Counted from the stretch's first letter, positions 12,601 through 26,810 are shown. The stretch is DNA of 64,000 nucleotides from Lanius collurio (GCA_020086605.1 JACBWW010000047.1:2432363-2496362); one strand, 5' to 3'. Numbers and translations: made by a program. Notes: generated from the letters alone by a model not told the origin.

Positions 12601-15600
12601 GCAGCGTTTTGCACCAACAGATGATGAGTTTCCCGGGCAGTACCAGAGTTTCTCAGCTCCCCACAGCTCTGTGTGTATGTGTAAAACAAAGCCACTTTGC
12701 ATTCTGCCTTCCTAAAGACACACCCTGACCCTAAATCAATTTAATCACTTCCTCTGGGTAAACCTATCACTTACTCCCTGTGCTGAAGGTGCTCGCTGAA
12801 GCCTTCCCTGCTCCTGAAAACCCATTTTTAAAAGCAGCTGTTGTCTCCATGCCTCCTGCAGGAACCTTACTTCTAGGGGTTAAAGGCTCCAGCACGTTGC
12901 CCACACACCCTGCCACTAAAGGAAAACAGAAATGAGTAACTCTTATAAACTGAGTGTAGTGCTCGCTCTCTCCACCTCATCAGAAAATTAGAGAGAAAAA
13001 AAGAAAAGCCTCATCCTCCCCCATAATCATTCCAGATGAGTTCTTATTTCAATTACAGCACTGCTTTGTTCCAGCTCTTGCTAATACCCTGCAGTTTGTT
13101 CACCTGTAGAAGCAATTGTCCATTACAGCTCTTCTCCCTTGTCCCCCTTCCCCTGGGCTATTTGGGCTTGTTAGAATAGAAAGTATTAATACAGCTTTCC
13201 AACAAATTTAGGCAAGAATATTCAGATGCTTTAGCAGCTGCCTTGGCTTCTTAAGAACTCGGTAATCCTTTAATCTCCAGACACTTTTTTTTTCCCCATA
13301 AAAGATTCACAAGCAAAACAAATGCAATATGGATCAAAAATTCAATCAGAATGCTTAAAATGCAATTACATTCATCAGGGTGTTTTGTTAGGTCGGGTAT
13401 TAAATCTGGGGTTTATTCAATATCCTCCTTTTATTATAAAGCAGTATTTTTCCACTCTGTAAATCATCTGATCCCTAGGCTAAAGTCCTCTTTGCCCAAA
13501 ACATACACAAAATTTGATGAGAGAGAGCTGGATAGAAATTCCTGCACAAGACCACTCCTATGGAGACATAAGGAAGGAAAAATAAGACAGGGAGCAAAGA
13601 CATTTCTACTGGAGCAGGGAAGCTAATTTCAGAATTGAAGATTTCCACAGTTATGGCTTTAATAAGTACTTGTCAAACTAGTTCCTTCTTGAATTCCATT
13701 TCCAAAGCAAATCCATGTGTCTGCCTGCACCTCTCTGTGAGCATTTCCCCCATCTTGCAGTTTTTAAAGGAGTTCTGAAATTTAAACATTGTTTTGCACC
13801 AGAGCTCTCTGGAAATTTTCGAACGCAACAGGTGTTTCTTGGGGGAATGTTTAAACCAGAACTTCTTGAGAAAATGCACCTTTTTGGGGGAGTAAGGGGC
13901 AGTAACACACCCCCTTTGCTCCCCCCACTCCTCACATCCCTCCTGCTTTCAGGACTGGCTTGGATAGCACCAGGCAGAGCATGAGTGGGATTCCCCCAGC
14001 AAATACATGAAGTCCATGATGATTTGGGATGCTCTGAGGTCCAGAGGCAATAACTTGACAAGCCTTTGTAGCTCCATACACTGCCCTCCCCACTATTTCT
14101 TTGGAAATTAAGCTGTGACACTGAGGTAGCTTTAAATTCGCTGCCTTTTATGATAATTGGGCACAGTTCTGCAGTGCTACAGGCACCAGTGTACAGTGGC
14201 ATTTTGCCAGCTGCTGCTCAGCTGTGTTGGACTGACAGCTATCACAATCCATTGTCTGGAATACTGCAGCTTGGCAGTGTGGAAGGGAGAGGGGTCTCTG
14301 GGAAGCTCTGTGAGCACCAGACTGCTTCCATTCCAGCAGTGTTGCTCCCTCCTGTTTGCAGGCACAGAGCATCAGCATCCTTAAAGGCTCTTGGTGTCCT
14401 TCAAGGATCTTCAAACCCTGCAGAGTCAGATTTTCAACTCCTCAGAGGCTCACTGATGCCTTCTCTTCCAGCTGGGACAACTGCATTTCTCTTCTTGGGC
14501 TGTCTACTACAACACACTACCAACTGGGAATACTGAAGGAGAGATTTCTGAAGATTTTAGAGTTTCCCAAAAATACATATTAATGGGGTTAAAGCTAACT
14601 GGAAGATCAATTCTTTTTGAAATAATGATACCAAGTGTTCTGTTAACTCGAATTGAGAGTATTGGCATTTCCATTCCATCTACTAGAACAATGTATTTGA
14701 AAATAACGGTAAGTTTGGGTGACATTCATTTTCTTAATTTAAAATACTTGTTGACAATGATTCAGTTCCCTCAATTAAATGAAAGAAATCCACCAATATC
14801 AGCCCCAATGGACATAAAATTTTGATTTGATGACACTGACAATTTCTGGGGAGGTGCAGAGCCCTCTGTGGCAACCTGTTCCCAGACACATTTCTGTCCT
14901 GGCTGCAGGGAAGGGACATCCAGGAGCCAGCCCAGCCCAGAGCTGCCCTGAAGCCCCGTGAGATCTGGGCTTTCTTGTCAGCTTTTCTGACGAGAAGGAT
15001 GACAGCATTCTGCACAAGGGAATTGTGACTATCATTTCCAAACAAGCAATAAACTATAAAAGGTGTCAACGCAGCCAGATGAAATAATTGGTACATTGCT
15101 TCCAGTTAAAGAAACTACTGCTGTTCTGTAATTCTCTTCTGTTTTTCTTGTCCTTTTGTTTGTTCCAGAAGATGCAAAGACACTGAATCAGAAGGAGAAC
15201 TTAGGTCTTCAAGCAAATAGCTCTACAAGGAGCATAATAAAACCACTTTTCTTTCTCATTTCATAGCTGAAATCAGACATGGAGAAGGTGGAGAATGTTT
15301 TCTTTCTGACACAGATGTATTAGTGATCAGCAGTGAGTGCAAGCAAAATGCAGGAAAAATCTGAATTTAAAAAAATGATATCTATATATATTGCTGCATG
15401 TTTATAAATGCAAAACATATGTAAAATCTACTAAATACAGGAGTTCTTTGATAAACTGCTTCCATATAGCTAAAACCAATAGCTCAGAGCCTGACATCCT
15501 TCCCCATGATAAAAATTTTAGCTTTTTCAGCTGCTAGGTTATTACTGTCACACATGGAAAGGGCTATTCCTGGCTTATAAACACAGGAAAGTACTTCTTA

Positions 15601-16585
15601 TTTCTTAAAATTCCCTTGCAAAAACAGTGAAATTGGTTTTTTAATTAAGAAATTTAAATATCCTATGAATTTAACTGAAGAAGTTATAAACTTTCAAAAA
15701 CCATATGTAAAGTAGTCTGTCAGAAACATGAAAATCTCATTAGGGCTCTTTGATTAGGTTGGTGGATTACTTGTATAGCACAAGTGATTTCAAATCTTTA
15801 TTACATTTTTCAGGGACATAAGGGTTAGCTTAGCTCCCTGCCAGCCAAAATCACTGAATGAGAATCAGGAGTGTAGTAGTGCAGGCAGAGGAGTTGTTCT
15901 GGCCACAAAGTCCAGGTGGGGAAGGTGGTTCTGCCATGCCCTTGGAAGCTGCTCTCCAGCAGCCCCATTTCCCTGGCAGAGATGTTTACATGACTCAGAG
16001 GTCACAGACAAAATGGATCATGCAAAATAGCCTCAGTGTTAATAACAGTCGTACTCATTATGTTCAGTAAAGAGATGAAGAATGAAATCAGATGCGCCCA
16101 GGAAAAACTACTTGCTTAGATTTCACCTTCTGTGGCATCCAATTTACAAAAGCTTCCTTTATACTGTGCTTCATTTTCACATTCCTTGCTTTCTCCTGCC
16201 TGGATCCTTCTCTTCATTTCCGTCAGGGTCGTTGCTGAATTCCAATTAAATCATAAAGACAAGTGAGAACAAAGAGAAGAGCAACACAACCAAAGCAGAC
16301 CTGAGCAGGTGACAATTGCACACTGCCCCCTCACAAAAGGTCGGTTAGAAGTATCATGTCAAACAAACCAACTAATTACAGCATGTCTTCAGTGAACCCT
16401 GGATAGGATTTCATGGCAGAAAAAACTCCATGTCTAACATAAATCTAAAGACAGGAAGAATAGCTTGTACCCAAAACACTGCTCCTGCAGCTCTATCTGG
16501 AAAACAACCTGGCTTCAGTCAAAGGGGAGCTCTGAGAGCTTAAACTCAAGCAAATGAAAAAGCTGAAGTCACAAAGCACGAGCAG
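6626..16585. other. Unremarkable intronic sequence
   Basis: About 10 kb of AT-rich DNA. It contains a 10-bp tandem pair (ACATAAAAAG twice at 9001-9020) and chance open frames, the longest being minus 13678-14202 at 174 codons, with no recognisable domain. No splice-flanked exon, RNA gene or clear transposon was seen. Confidence 0.65.
6774..6774. other. Ambiguous base (N)
   Basis: A single unresolved base in the assembly. It breaks translation of overlapping frames but has no other visible consequence. A second N is at 17557. Confidence 0.99.
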
Positions 16586-16631
16586 CAAAGGAGCATGGAA
16601 ATAGTCAACAAAGGAGCATGGAAATAGTCAA
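16586..16631. repeat. 23-bp perfect tandem duplication
   Basis: The unit beginning CAAAGGAGCATGG and ending AGTCAA is present twice head to tail, at 16586-16608 and 16609-16631, with no mismatch. Perfect identity suggests a recent slippage or end-joining duplication. Confidence 0.95.
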
Positions 16632-19305
16632 CACAGCTCAGACTAGGTCTCCTTCTATGTCCTTCCCTCTTCTGTTGTTACACAATGTTGGAAAGAAGTG
16701 GCTGATTTTAAGGGAAATGGATTCCTGCCCATGGGGAGTTGCAGCAGGTTCATGCTCAGAGGAGCACTACAGAGGTGAAAGCACCAACATTTCTCACGCC
16801 TGCTACACTCCTGACTGCAGCAAGGAGTTCCACCGACCAGCCAGAAGTCTAAAAATGTATTTATTACTCCTCATTTCATGCCTGTGGTGTTAGTCTTTCT
16901 CATCTGTGTGATGAAAACCTGTGAGGAGGAGAGTTACAGCGAGCATTAGTGTGTCCACTCATGTGCCATCACTAAATTGACCAACTGACCCAACACTCAG
17001 TGGAAATCTCCCTCAGCATCTTTTTACTTTTTACTTGGCCCTGCTCAGTTTATTGTACAAAAGAGAATAAAATACAAATCTTAAGTCTCTGTGCCAAGAT
17101 TTGTATTGGTGCCTGGGACAACACACCATTCCAGGAATGAGTGAGCATTTTGGGGTGGTACTACAGTTGCACAGCACCATGAACAGCTTGTTGCAGGAGG
17201 GACAGTACTTTCTAAACTATTTCAATAGTTATTCTTTGTACACATCTCTATATACTTCTTAAAACAGCTTGAGAAAAAAAAAAAAAACAACAAAACAGAT
17301 GCCTTCAGTGAATTGTTGATCCTTTGATAACAAAGCAAGCAATTTCTGGAACAGCCTGAGGGAAATTCACATTGGTTTTTAAGCAATAAAGCAAATTAGC
17401 ACCATAGCTTGAAAGGTTAACAGACAGAATAATCTCATGTAATAGTAGGGTAAGAAGATGAAATGATTAAAAAAATCAATTTGTTGCTATCTTGTGATGT
17501 TGTTTATTATCAATGATAGCATAAAATCACCTCCTGTGCATTCCACTAAGAATTCCNTTCTCTTCCTTAATGGATAAAATATGCTTGCCCTGAAGAATAT
17601 GTTTGTATAACACAAAGTCTCAAAACATGGAGGTTTTTTTTCCCTTTTTTGGATTTATGTTTTAGAATGAAAAGACTACAAGCATTGCCTCATATGATGG
17701 AAAGAGGAAAGAATTTAAAAAGGGAAGCAAAGAGTACAAAAAACCCTGCAGATGGGAGAAACGAAAATGTTTCTTTTGGCAAAACCAAGACTAAGTGCAA
17801 ATAACAAGAAAAAGATGAATGACACATCTCACTGTGTGACATGGTAGGCATGGTGACACAGCTTATAGACATTGGTAGCTTTAGAAATGGGAATCTGCCA
17901 AGAATTTTGTCCAGTTTCACACCTGAGAATAAAGAGTTTGAACGCTCACAGTTGGTTGTGGGGGCCAGACCATCCTCTCTGAGGCCTCTGTTCTGCCTGT
18001 GATGTTCACAGCTGCACTGGACAGGTAAGCAGACGGTCTCAGAAAGAGAGAAAGCCTTGAACAAAACAGTGTGGGGATAGTTTTAACCCTGCCTCTTCCC
18101 CTCCTTGCTTTGGGCAGCAGGCTGAGCCACGTGGGCAGAAAAGACCAAGAGTGAGCCCATGGCAGCTGACTCTCATCCAAGGGACTGTGTTGCCCTGAAA
18201 TGGCTCTTACCTGGACCAGAACCACCAGCCAGCCTGCTCAGTGCCCCAGCCTCTCTTCTGTCCTGGTTGTACTGGCGACAGTTTTGGGCTCTCACCATTC
18301 CTTATTTCTTTACCTTAAGGCTGCTTGGAGTGAGACTTGCATATTTAGTACCCTTCTGTGCTGGGATCCTGCAGGAAAGCACATGGGTTTGTGACTGCCT
18401 GTTCCCCCAGCACATCTTCAAAGCCTTCCACATCAAAAGGGGTAGGAAGGCCTGTTCTGAACAGGGGCTATGAGACAAACTGGCTTTGTGCACCACCACC
18501 CACATCTTCATTTCAGCTCCTGTGTGGAGTACAAAGGCACCAAGCAGCAGTTGGGTTCCTCTGGCACTTTGAACTCAGTGGAGCTGAATGTCTTGCTTGC
18601 ACTCCCAGTTTGTTACAGAAAGACAACGTTGGGATTTGGAAATGAAGGTAAGGCCTTCCCAGGTGAGAAACTGTGTCTTTGATAAATCTGCAACAAAGAG
18701 CCATGCCAAGTGCTGGTCTGGTGCTTTTGTTCTATCATGGAACAAGCAAAGGTGTTAGAAACTGAACCACTAAAGGAATAATGCAACATTGCTAAGCTAT
18801 CTTTTTGCCATCTGTCAAGTTTGCAATATTTTCAAACTGCTCCCGAGCAAATCACTAAATCATCACATCTCTCTTCCCATGATATAATCAAATAGAATAC
18901 AATTGCTAATGCAGTACATTTAACCTCTATCAGGGGTTTGTACATTTGTGCAGAACCATAAACCAGTTGTTAGTGTGTGCCAGAAGACTTCTGGCAGCCT
19001 TCCTAAGGATTTGTCAAAAAACAATTAGGATCCCTATTGCAGCTAATGTGGAGCCAGAGGCCAACTGGTGCTGGACATCACAACCCTGTCACCAGCAGCC
19101 TCTGCAGATAATAGGAATCCAGAGCTGGGGGATTTATTGCTGTGGACAAAAGCATCGTGTCTTTCATTTCCCAGGATCTTTGTCACTTGATGAGTACCAT
19201 GCTTTTTTCCTCACTACCCAAATTACCTCCTGGCCATTGGGCTGGGTGCTGATTGCTTTAGAGTGACCAGGAAATGTTCTGACTCAGAGAGTCCCAGGGA
19301 GGCCT
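16632..19305. other. Unremarkable intronic sequence with an A13 run
   Basis: AT-rich sequence with a poly(A) run at 17274-17286 and an unresolved base at 17557. Short open frames on both strands (up to 124 codons, minus 17690-18064) carry no known motif. Confidence 0.65.
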
Positions 19306-19511
19306 GAATCACAGAATGAAAAATCAGCTGGGTTGGAAAAGACCTTTGAGATCATCAAGTCCAACCTATGACCCAACACCAACCTGTCAACCAGACCATG
19401 GCACTGAGTGCCCATCCAGGCTGTCCTTAAACACCTCCAGGGAGAGTGACTCCACTCCCTGGCAGCCAGTTCCCCTGCCCAATCACCCTCTCTGTGAAAA
19501 ACTTTTCCCAT
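19306..19511 (-). mobile_element. CR1 LINE, 3'-terminal fragment
   Basis: Read on the plus strand this is the reverse complement of a CR1 3' end: a degenerate TGAATCACAGAATG terminus, then GGTTGGAAAAGACCTTTGAG and ATCATCAAGTCCAACC, then a segment on the assigned-number theme (ACCATGGCACTGAGTGCC), and finally CAATCACCCTCTCTGTGAAAAAC. The element therefore lies on the minus strand, in the same orientation as ERBB4, with its 3' end at 19306. About 205 bp remain, so it is severely 5'-truncated and has no coding capacity. CR1 is the dominant avian LINE family and 5' truncation is usual. The wording of the segment resembles songbird CR1 copies, but I cannot fix the subfamily. Confidence 0.93.
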
Positions 19512-22500
19512 CTTGAATGCAGGAATTATATGGCCTTTCAGGAATTAAGCAGGAAGGAACAGCTGAGCTCATCAGGTTTTGTTTTCTCTCTTCTACATGA
19601 AACCAATGGAACCAGTTTATACTTTCAATTAAAAAAATACTATTCTTTTTAAGTGTTAAGAAAGCAAACATCAAGCGAGCCATCCACCCTGCAGATTTTA
19701 TACTGTCCTACCCATCCTAGAAAAATAATGAACTAATTCTTCTATTCTGTAAGCTCTTCACACATCTTAGCCTGCAATTTTCTGCTTTTCTGCCCCCTTG
19801 CTGATACAATTTTATCTTACAAGTTTATTGTCAGTAAATATCACAAATTTTTATCTTCTCAGAAGAAAACTCTGGTGCTTTGGACCCTGCTAAAGCTGTG
19901 GCTCTCCAGGATGACACAAGCTTTGCATAATAAGACACTATTGAATATTAATAACTGAAATATTAATAATTAAAAGAATGTGAAGCAATAGGAGCATTTT
20001 CCAGATTATGGCCAACTATGGATCACCACCAAATAGGAGGAGGTTTGAGCAGAAGCTTGGACATAAGCCAAGCTTGGAAAATAAAAAGGGTGAAGAAGTT
20101 AAGAAGAGAGGAAAATGCTTTGACATAATAAAAGAAAAATCTGGTAGTGTGATCGAAGGAGAACCACAAGAGCTGGTTTGATAGAAAGCATGCTTCAGTT
20201 TTGCTTTAAACACTTCAAACCATAAGGGCAGGCCTTCTTTTGGTACACTCCCAAAAGCTTTATTTCTCACAGAAAGAGTAACTGCAATATATTGCAGGTT
20301 ATGGTTTTAATGAGGACAGATGTTGGACTGGGAGATCAACACCCCCTCTGACCACTGGACTATGGCAACAACCAAGACTGTTCCATCAGAGAGATCAAGA
20401 AGAGATGAAAATAAATGTGCCTAAAGAGATGCTCACACCAAAACAGAGAAGGGCTGGAAACTGAAGCAGCACTGTCTTTCCTGACAAACTAGCAGAGGCT
20501 AAGATCAGCTAGTCTGAGGAGTAGCAGAGGGGCAGGAGGCTCCTGAGGATCAAAGCCAGGCCTGATAATCAAAGAAGAAAATAAAAATGGTCAGGCCAGC
20601 AAGAAAAACAATGGCTACCATGGATGTCAGTCATTAGTCCACTGCTTTTAGTAAAGTGCTGCTTTCTTCACTTAAGGCTCTGCTTCGGAATTTTGGGGTG
20701 CAGAACCAAAATAGCCAAATCCATTCCCACCCCCAGTGCTGGAGGGCATCTTCCACAGTGATGGTACCTCAGCATTTCTAAATCTATGTGTGCATGTGAA
20801 TATCACCACCCGTGTCCTAAAGCAGCTTCTTGGTCCCTGGTGAGCTCAGGAGCTTCAGACTCCTGAAGAAGAGTCCACCCTGCCTCTGTGTTACCAGGAC
20901 AGCCAGCATGGTGCAGTGGAATGAGCAAGAAAAAGGTCACCTGTTCAAAGAAAACTGCTTTACGTGGACTGACAAAACCCCAAATCACAGCAAACAAATT
21001 TCTGTTGCTCCTGAGCTCTTCAAAAAGCTTTTTAAATGCACTTCTGGGCTCTGATAAATTAAAACTAAATGTTTTTTTTCAAAAAACATTCAGCCTGTCA
21101 CATCACACACGGCGTGGAATGCACAGGATAGATGTCATGGCACCAGAGAAGCTAAAACCAGAAATGCAGGGGTAACATTTAATCCTTCAAAAGGGAGTTT
21201 TGCAATGGAATTTCAATGGATGTGGAACTAACATTTGCAAGAGTACATTTGGAGGCTTCACCCCTGGGGCAAAAATTAGCAAAAAAAAACCCCAAAGAAA
21301 ACTTTGTTTCTAAAGAGGGCAAATAGATTTTGTGTACATTAATGTCTGTGGGCTCCTGAACTCGTTACCAACTCTATCATAACATCACACTACCTGCTTG
21401 CTGCTCTCTCACCAACAGACATTTTTATATTTCAAAAAGAAAAAAAAAAGCCAATTAATAAACAGGAGCACCTCTAACTTGTAATGCTTCACTACTCCAG
21501 CTAAATGCCTGTAGTGCTACTCACTGCCACTTTTCCCACATGTTTTTTAATGAGTTCCAGGAAGAACTGAGTTCCAGGCAGGATGGAGCATATGAGACCC
21601 AATCTGAGGAGCAGAAGATGCCACTGCTGCCTCCACAGTGATTTGTCTGGTTCTTCCAAGCCACAAAAGGTGTTGTTGGTAGCAGCAGCCTGAACACGAG
21701 TGATGCCAGCAGGTACCTTCCTGCAGGAGCAAATTCTAACAGAGAGGTTTGGCTGAATGGGACAGTAAAGGTGTAGGGCAACAGCACTGATGTCCTCCTC
21801 CTGCTCACCTGTGGTGAACCTGGCACAGCTTCTAGAAATAAACAGCTCTCTTACATTTCCTTTGGTTTCTAAATGCCTTTATTTAAAAAAAAAAAAGGTG
21901 GGCTGCATCCTCAGCAGATAGATATTTGCATAGCCCCCTTACAACCAGTGAACCATGTCTATTTGCATTTGATGAACATCTAGTCCTACACTTTCAATGG
22001 CTTTCCTGTTTTAGATGGGCTGGAAAATTAACATTTCTCAGGTTCGAATGCATTCCTGAACCTCTCTTCTTTCTGATGTGTCTACCCTCTCCTCCTTCTC
22101 CTTTCCATTTTAACCCACAATTTTTCAGGTCATTTAGTTCAGAATGCAAACACAGATGAGTTATCAGGAGTTGAACATTGCCAACTGTGCATGTAATGTG
22201 ACTTTGTTTCACAAGGAGTAATAACCATATCCACACTAACAAAAAATAAGGACTTGCAGCTCAGGAAGACATGATACAACAGAAGAGGCCTCAGGAAGTG
22301 CTCTTCTGCCTAAAAACTTGTTGGAACTTTTTCAAGCACTTTTGAGCTAAGGATATAAGCTAAGAGTAGCAGAAAGGACTAGGACAGTGGAATAAGCTAT
22401 AATTTTATGTACAACCACCACTGCATCAACAGGATGGAGGAAAAAAAAAAAGGATCATCTAGAGGGGAAAGGGTAATAATGAGTGTTCTTCAACATGTCA

Positions 22501-23250
22501 AATATAAAACACTACAGAAATGCTGAGGTCTGGAAAAGGGCTAGGCTAAAAGGGAAAGGGCCATGGTCACACAGGATTGAAGAAAGTAAGAGCTGACCCC
22601 TAAAAAAAGTGTCTTTTTTTTTTTTTAGACAAGCTGGTCCTCCAGGCTCAGAATTTAACTTGTTTTCACTGCTGTTTTATTAGTTTTTCCGTTTTGCCAT
22701 GACAAGTTAATGATTTTTGCAAAAATGTACCATAACAAATCTGCCCCTGCAGGTGCTTTTACACACACTACGTTCATGAAAGACTTTGATCCCTCTTCTC
22801 TTTTTTCTCCTTGTGTTGTGTTTTTAGGGTTTTCTTTCTTTTCCTTCCAAAGAAAGAGTAAAGGAGAGAAATAGAGACACTGAGAACTAGTAGGCAGAAC
22901 AGCATCCAACACTGTCCCCCTGAACCAAGAGTCACAAGGCTAAAGGAAGGTTTGCAGCTGATTTCCCTCATATTCCACCTTTTGTAACTGGAACTTTATT
23001 ACTCTGGATCACATTCCCTAGTGTAATTACTACCTGATACCTGTGAATGGGAATAACAACAGCTGTTGCACAGAGGCTGGGAAGAGAAGATGGGGGGTGA
23101 GATGGACTTTATAAACACTTATAACTTCTGAAGATTATTCCTTTTGAAGCCAGACATACATTTTAATCATCTACTTTCATCATTATTCATGAATGAATTA
23201 TTAATTAGTCCTCTTGACTAAAAATATCATTTCCAACTTGCTGCAAAAAT
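19512..23250. other. Unremarkable intronic sequence
   Basis: AT-rich DNA with a T13 run at 22614-22626 and A-rich runs near 21429 and 22439. Nothing with a recognisable family signature was seen. Confidence 0.65.
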
Positions 23251-23267
23251 ACACACACACACACACA
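23251..23267. repeat. (AC)n dinucleotide microsatellite
   Basis: Eight AC units, followed by AGACAAAC. Short, but long enough to be polymorphic. Confidence 0.95.
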
Positions 23268-23693
23268 GACAAACATGAAAAAATAATACAAGAAAAGGAA
23301 GATATTGCACATCATTAGCACCAGAGTGAAGGCTGAGTATTTGATCTCAGTTTAATTATGAATGCCTGGTTTGAAAGAACATTTCCACATCAGCAGTCAC
23401 CAACACTGTTGTGTGCACTTGGGTGTAAGACAAGTGAAGAGGCCATACTGGCAACAGCTTATTTTTCAGCAGCTTCACTCCCTGTGCTACTGGGAGTGTG
23501 TGGATAAGTACCTGCACAAATAAACCCCTTGCTAAAATGCCTTTTGTCTTGTGGCTTCATATTCAGAAGTGGGGAAAACCCAGAAACTCAACCTTGAGGC
23601 TATTTCTGGTTACAGGGCAACCTAAGGCTTCAGCCACCACAGGAAACCCAAGGCAGGGACAGCCTTTGACCCCAAACTTGTATGGGCACAAGG

Positions 23694-23750
23694 AAAAGAA
23701 AAGGGAAATCCAAAGAGGAGGACCACCACTGAAAAAGAAAAGGGAAATCC
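23694..23750. repeat. 18-bp direct repeat, period 39 bp
   Basis: AAAAGAAAAGGGAAATCC occurs at 23694-23711 and 23733-23750 without mismatch. The 21-bp spacer is not repeated, so this is either an eroded 39-bp tandem duplication or coincidence in purine-rich DNA. Confidence 0.8.
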
Positions 23751-26700
23751 TGAAAGGATTACTGCTGGTTTGCTTTACAGCTGGAGAAACAAGGTAAGAG
23801 CAGTAGCAAAAACTCAGCCATGTCAGAAGTAAGGTGCAAGCCCAAGGTCTCCCAAGGAAAACCTATTAGGCAGCCTGTCTCCTTTCACCTCCTTATTTAT
23901 CCAACCATCTAACAGGAAAAACCCTCCAGAACATGCACATTCATTCCCTCTCTGACCTCCCCTTTCCTCACACTGTCACCTGCAGGTAATGTGGCCAGCT
24001 GGCAGCGAGGTTTTTCTGTCACAGAACCAGAGATGGCTCTGCAGTGGCCAGTGGAGTTTCCTATCGTGCACCACCATCCAACAAGGAAGCACCTCCATGG
24101 TGCCCCTGCTCACAGAGCTGCTGGGAAGGGAGGGTGGGAAGGACAGAAGGCAGTACCTGGGAGCCAGCAGCTATGGAGGACTCTGATCAGCTTGCAGGGT
24201 CTTTTTTTTTTCCCCCATGATGATAGAGACAATGAACAGTTGTGCCTTTTTGTTATCTGAATTGGTTTCCTTGATGAGCACATCCCTTCAGAATGCTCTG
24301 CAATGTTAATTTCTGAAATGATCAAAAAGCTTCTAAACTAAGGAAATGCTGCACACTCAGGGAAAGAGAAGAAGGGTTCAGAGGAATTGGAAATGACTTG
24401 TTATTCTTCAAAAATCTGGGCCATCCTCCCAATGCTGTTATTTTTAAACAGTTTGTGTTTTAAGTACGTGGAGGTACATAAACAGTTGCAGAGCTAATAA
24501 GGTTGAATGACTCCAAAAAGCTCTTGTTTTGCCAGAGGCCTCGCAAAAATTTTAACTAGCAAGTTTCACAAACCCTGTTTGGGCTATTTTAACTGTTACT
24601 GCATTACACCTCTGCCTCAAGCCTGCTCCGGGAAAGCTGCAGTTTCTTTACATGTGTTTCTCATGACCAGGGCAAACAAACTAAGGTTAGCTGTGGAAAA
24701 GACCTCCAAGACACAGCTTTCACCTCAACTTACCAGAAGAGGCCAAAATCAAAGATGTCCTGCGATAAATAACCAGGAAAAGGGGATTTGGCACTTATTG
24801 CAGAACAGCAGCTCTTCCCCTGCACAGCAACAGGGGATGGATTTTTTTAAAACATCAGGGAAGGTGCTTGCAGGGGTGTCTGCTGCACTGGGATGCTTCT
24901 GTCATCTCAGGACCAAGATGGGCTTCTCTGTTGCTTTCTCTTCCCTGCCAGGTCCTCTTGGAATCATGTTTACAGCTCTGTCCCACTTCTTTGCCTCCAG
25001 ACCTCCACAGAGATTTTGTTAAGCCCAGTCTTGTCGGGTTGGCTCTTTTAGCTCATTTTTAGCCTTTTCTGCTCAGCAGGTTTGTGGATCTTGCTCCACT
25101 GCCCACCTGTGACTCTGCTCTACCTGTGGATCCCCCACCTGCTCACCCAGGAGTGTCCCTGGGGACGCTGGGCTCTCAGCAGCCTCTGTGCTGACTTTCC
25201 TGCTCACCGAGCACAGCGAGTGCAGAGCACATTCAGGTCAGGCTTCTCCACAGTGGAATCACACACACATCGCTTTGGTTGTTATTAATATTTCATTAGT
25301 TTGCCAGCTACAGTAGTTTTCCCTTGAGAGATCATTAATAAAATACCACCCAAATAAGCAGGATAACAGGCAAAGTGACCAAACTACAAAACAAGTTTAA
25401 TTACCTTGGTGTTATACCTTTGCAAGCGCCAGCTTAAATTGGAGAATTCTATAAAGTAAAGCTTTGATGATGCTGAGGTCTATTGCTTCCTATGTCTTGC
25501 CATTTTAATTACTTCTCTGATTTCCCACACACACTTCCTCTGTTTTGTTTGGAAGAAAAATTAAAAGTGCCTGTGGGTGTTAATGGAGGGTTGCTGGGAG
25601 GATTTGAGCAAAACTTCTCCAGCACAAATCACTATGATGGAATCACCTCACCAATATGCAAACCTCATCTTGAATTCAATGCTACACAAAGTGGTAACTC
25701 TTCCATGGATAGACAAAAAGATGAGATCACTCAATTAGCTGAATTCAATTTCGTCTGAAGCTAAAAATATAGATTTTTGCAATAGCTAGCACATGAGACT
25801 TAAACTAACCCAAATAAGAAAAGCAGTAAATCACATTACAAATGAGATTTACCCATCACTAAATAAATGCATTTTTGCTTTTACACAGAACACTTTTAAA
25901 CTTCAATAGGACTTCTTGTAAGTATCCATAAAAGTACAGGCAGTATGTGTGCATGTCTGGGTGTATACAAAGTTTATGTTACAGAAATATCTACTGAAAC
26001 TACAACAGAAATAAACATGTAATGCTGAGGCCAATTCATGCCTTCCCTTATTCTTGCAAAAAAAAAAAGGAAAGAAAAAGCGCATACACAGATGTTTACC
26101 TCTTAAAATTTCTTTGCTGTTAAAAGTGTTCTCAGTTTCAGACTTGAAATGAATTTGCTGCACAGTAGGCCCTACCAAATTGTACTTTTAAGCCTAACAA
26201 AGGGAAAATGAAGTAGATTTGTTATAGAGAGAAGCAGCTGAAAGGTAAGCACTTCTGCCAAGACACAAAGTCAGTCAATAACTGATTCTTTGACGGTTCA
26301 CTAAAAAAGCTGAATCTTTAGTGACAGAACATTGAAACCATTTTGAAAATGTACAGATTTAAAATAAGACGGCCTAGAACAAGGAACAATAAGAGACTGA
26401 CACATGAAATAAAGAAATAATTGTTGTAGTCTGCTCTAAATGCTTAGTGTGACTGATCATCTTCAGTAACTCTTGTGATGCACAGCAAAAAATCAGTTCC
26501 AGAGCAGATTTGCATAGAGGAGCTTCTCTACAGTGCTCATGATGCATTTCTTGAGTCACACCAATTTCCTGAGGCACTGACCAAGGGTAAAGACACCTGC
26601 ATGGAGCCCTCTCTGCCAAAGCTACACTAAACTTGGGCATAACCAAAAGAAAGCACAAATTATAGGGCTGCCAAGTGCTGAACTCCACCTGAAGAGCCAC

Positions 26701-26810
26701 CACAACCTCTGAGAGGGTTCAGGGAACAGTTTCAGTAATTCCAGGGCTGTCAAAGCATCAAGAAGCAGGGCTCTGTGCAAGGGGGCACTCAGCATGGCTA
26801 CCCAATGCAG
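23751..26810. other. Unremarkable intronic sequence
   Basis: AT-rich DNA. The longest open frame is 171 codons on the plus strand at 24507-25022. It has no recognisable domain and no splice sites that would fit an exon on the ERBB4 strand. Confidence 0.6.

Noticed and set aside
13678..14202. 174-codon minus-strand open frame as a possible ERBB4 exon or nested gene
   Set aside because: No similarity to any ERBB family segment, no fitting acceptor and donor pair, and no domain.
24507..25022. 171-codon plus-strand open frame
   Set aside because: Composition is that of ordinary intron and no domain is visible. Overlapping frames of similar length occur on the same strand.
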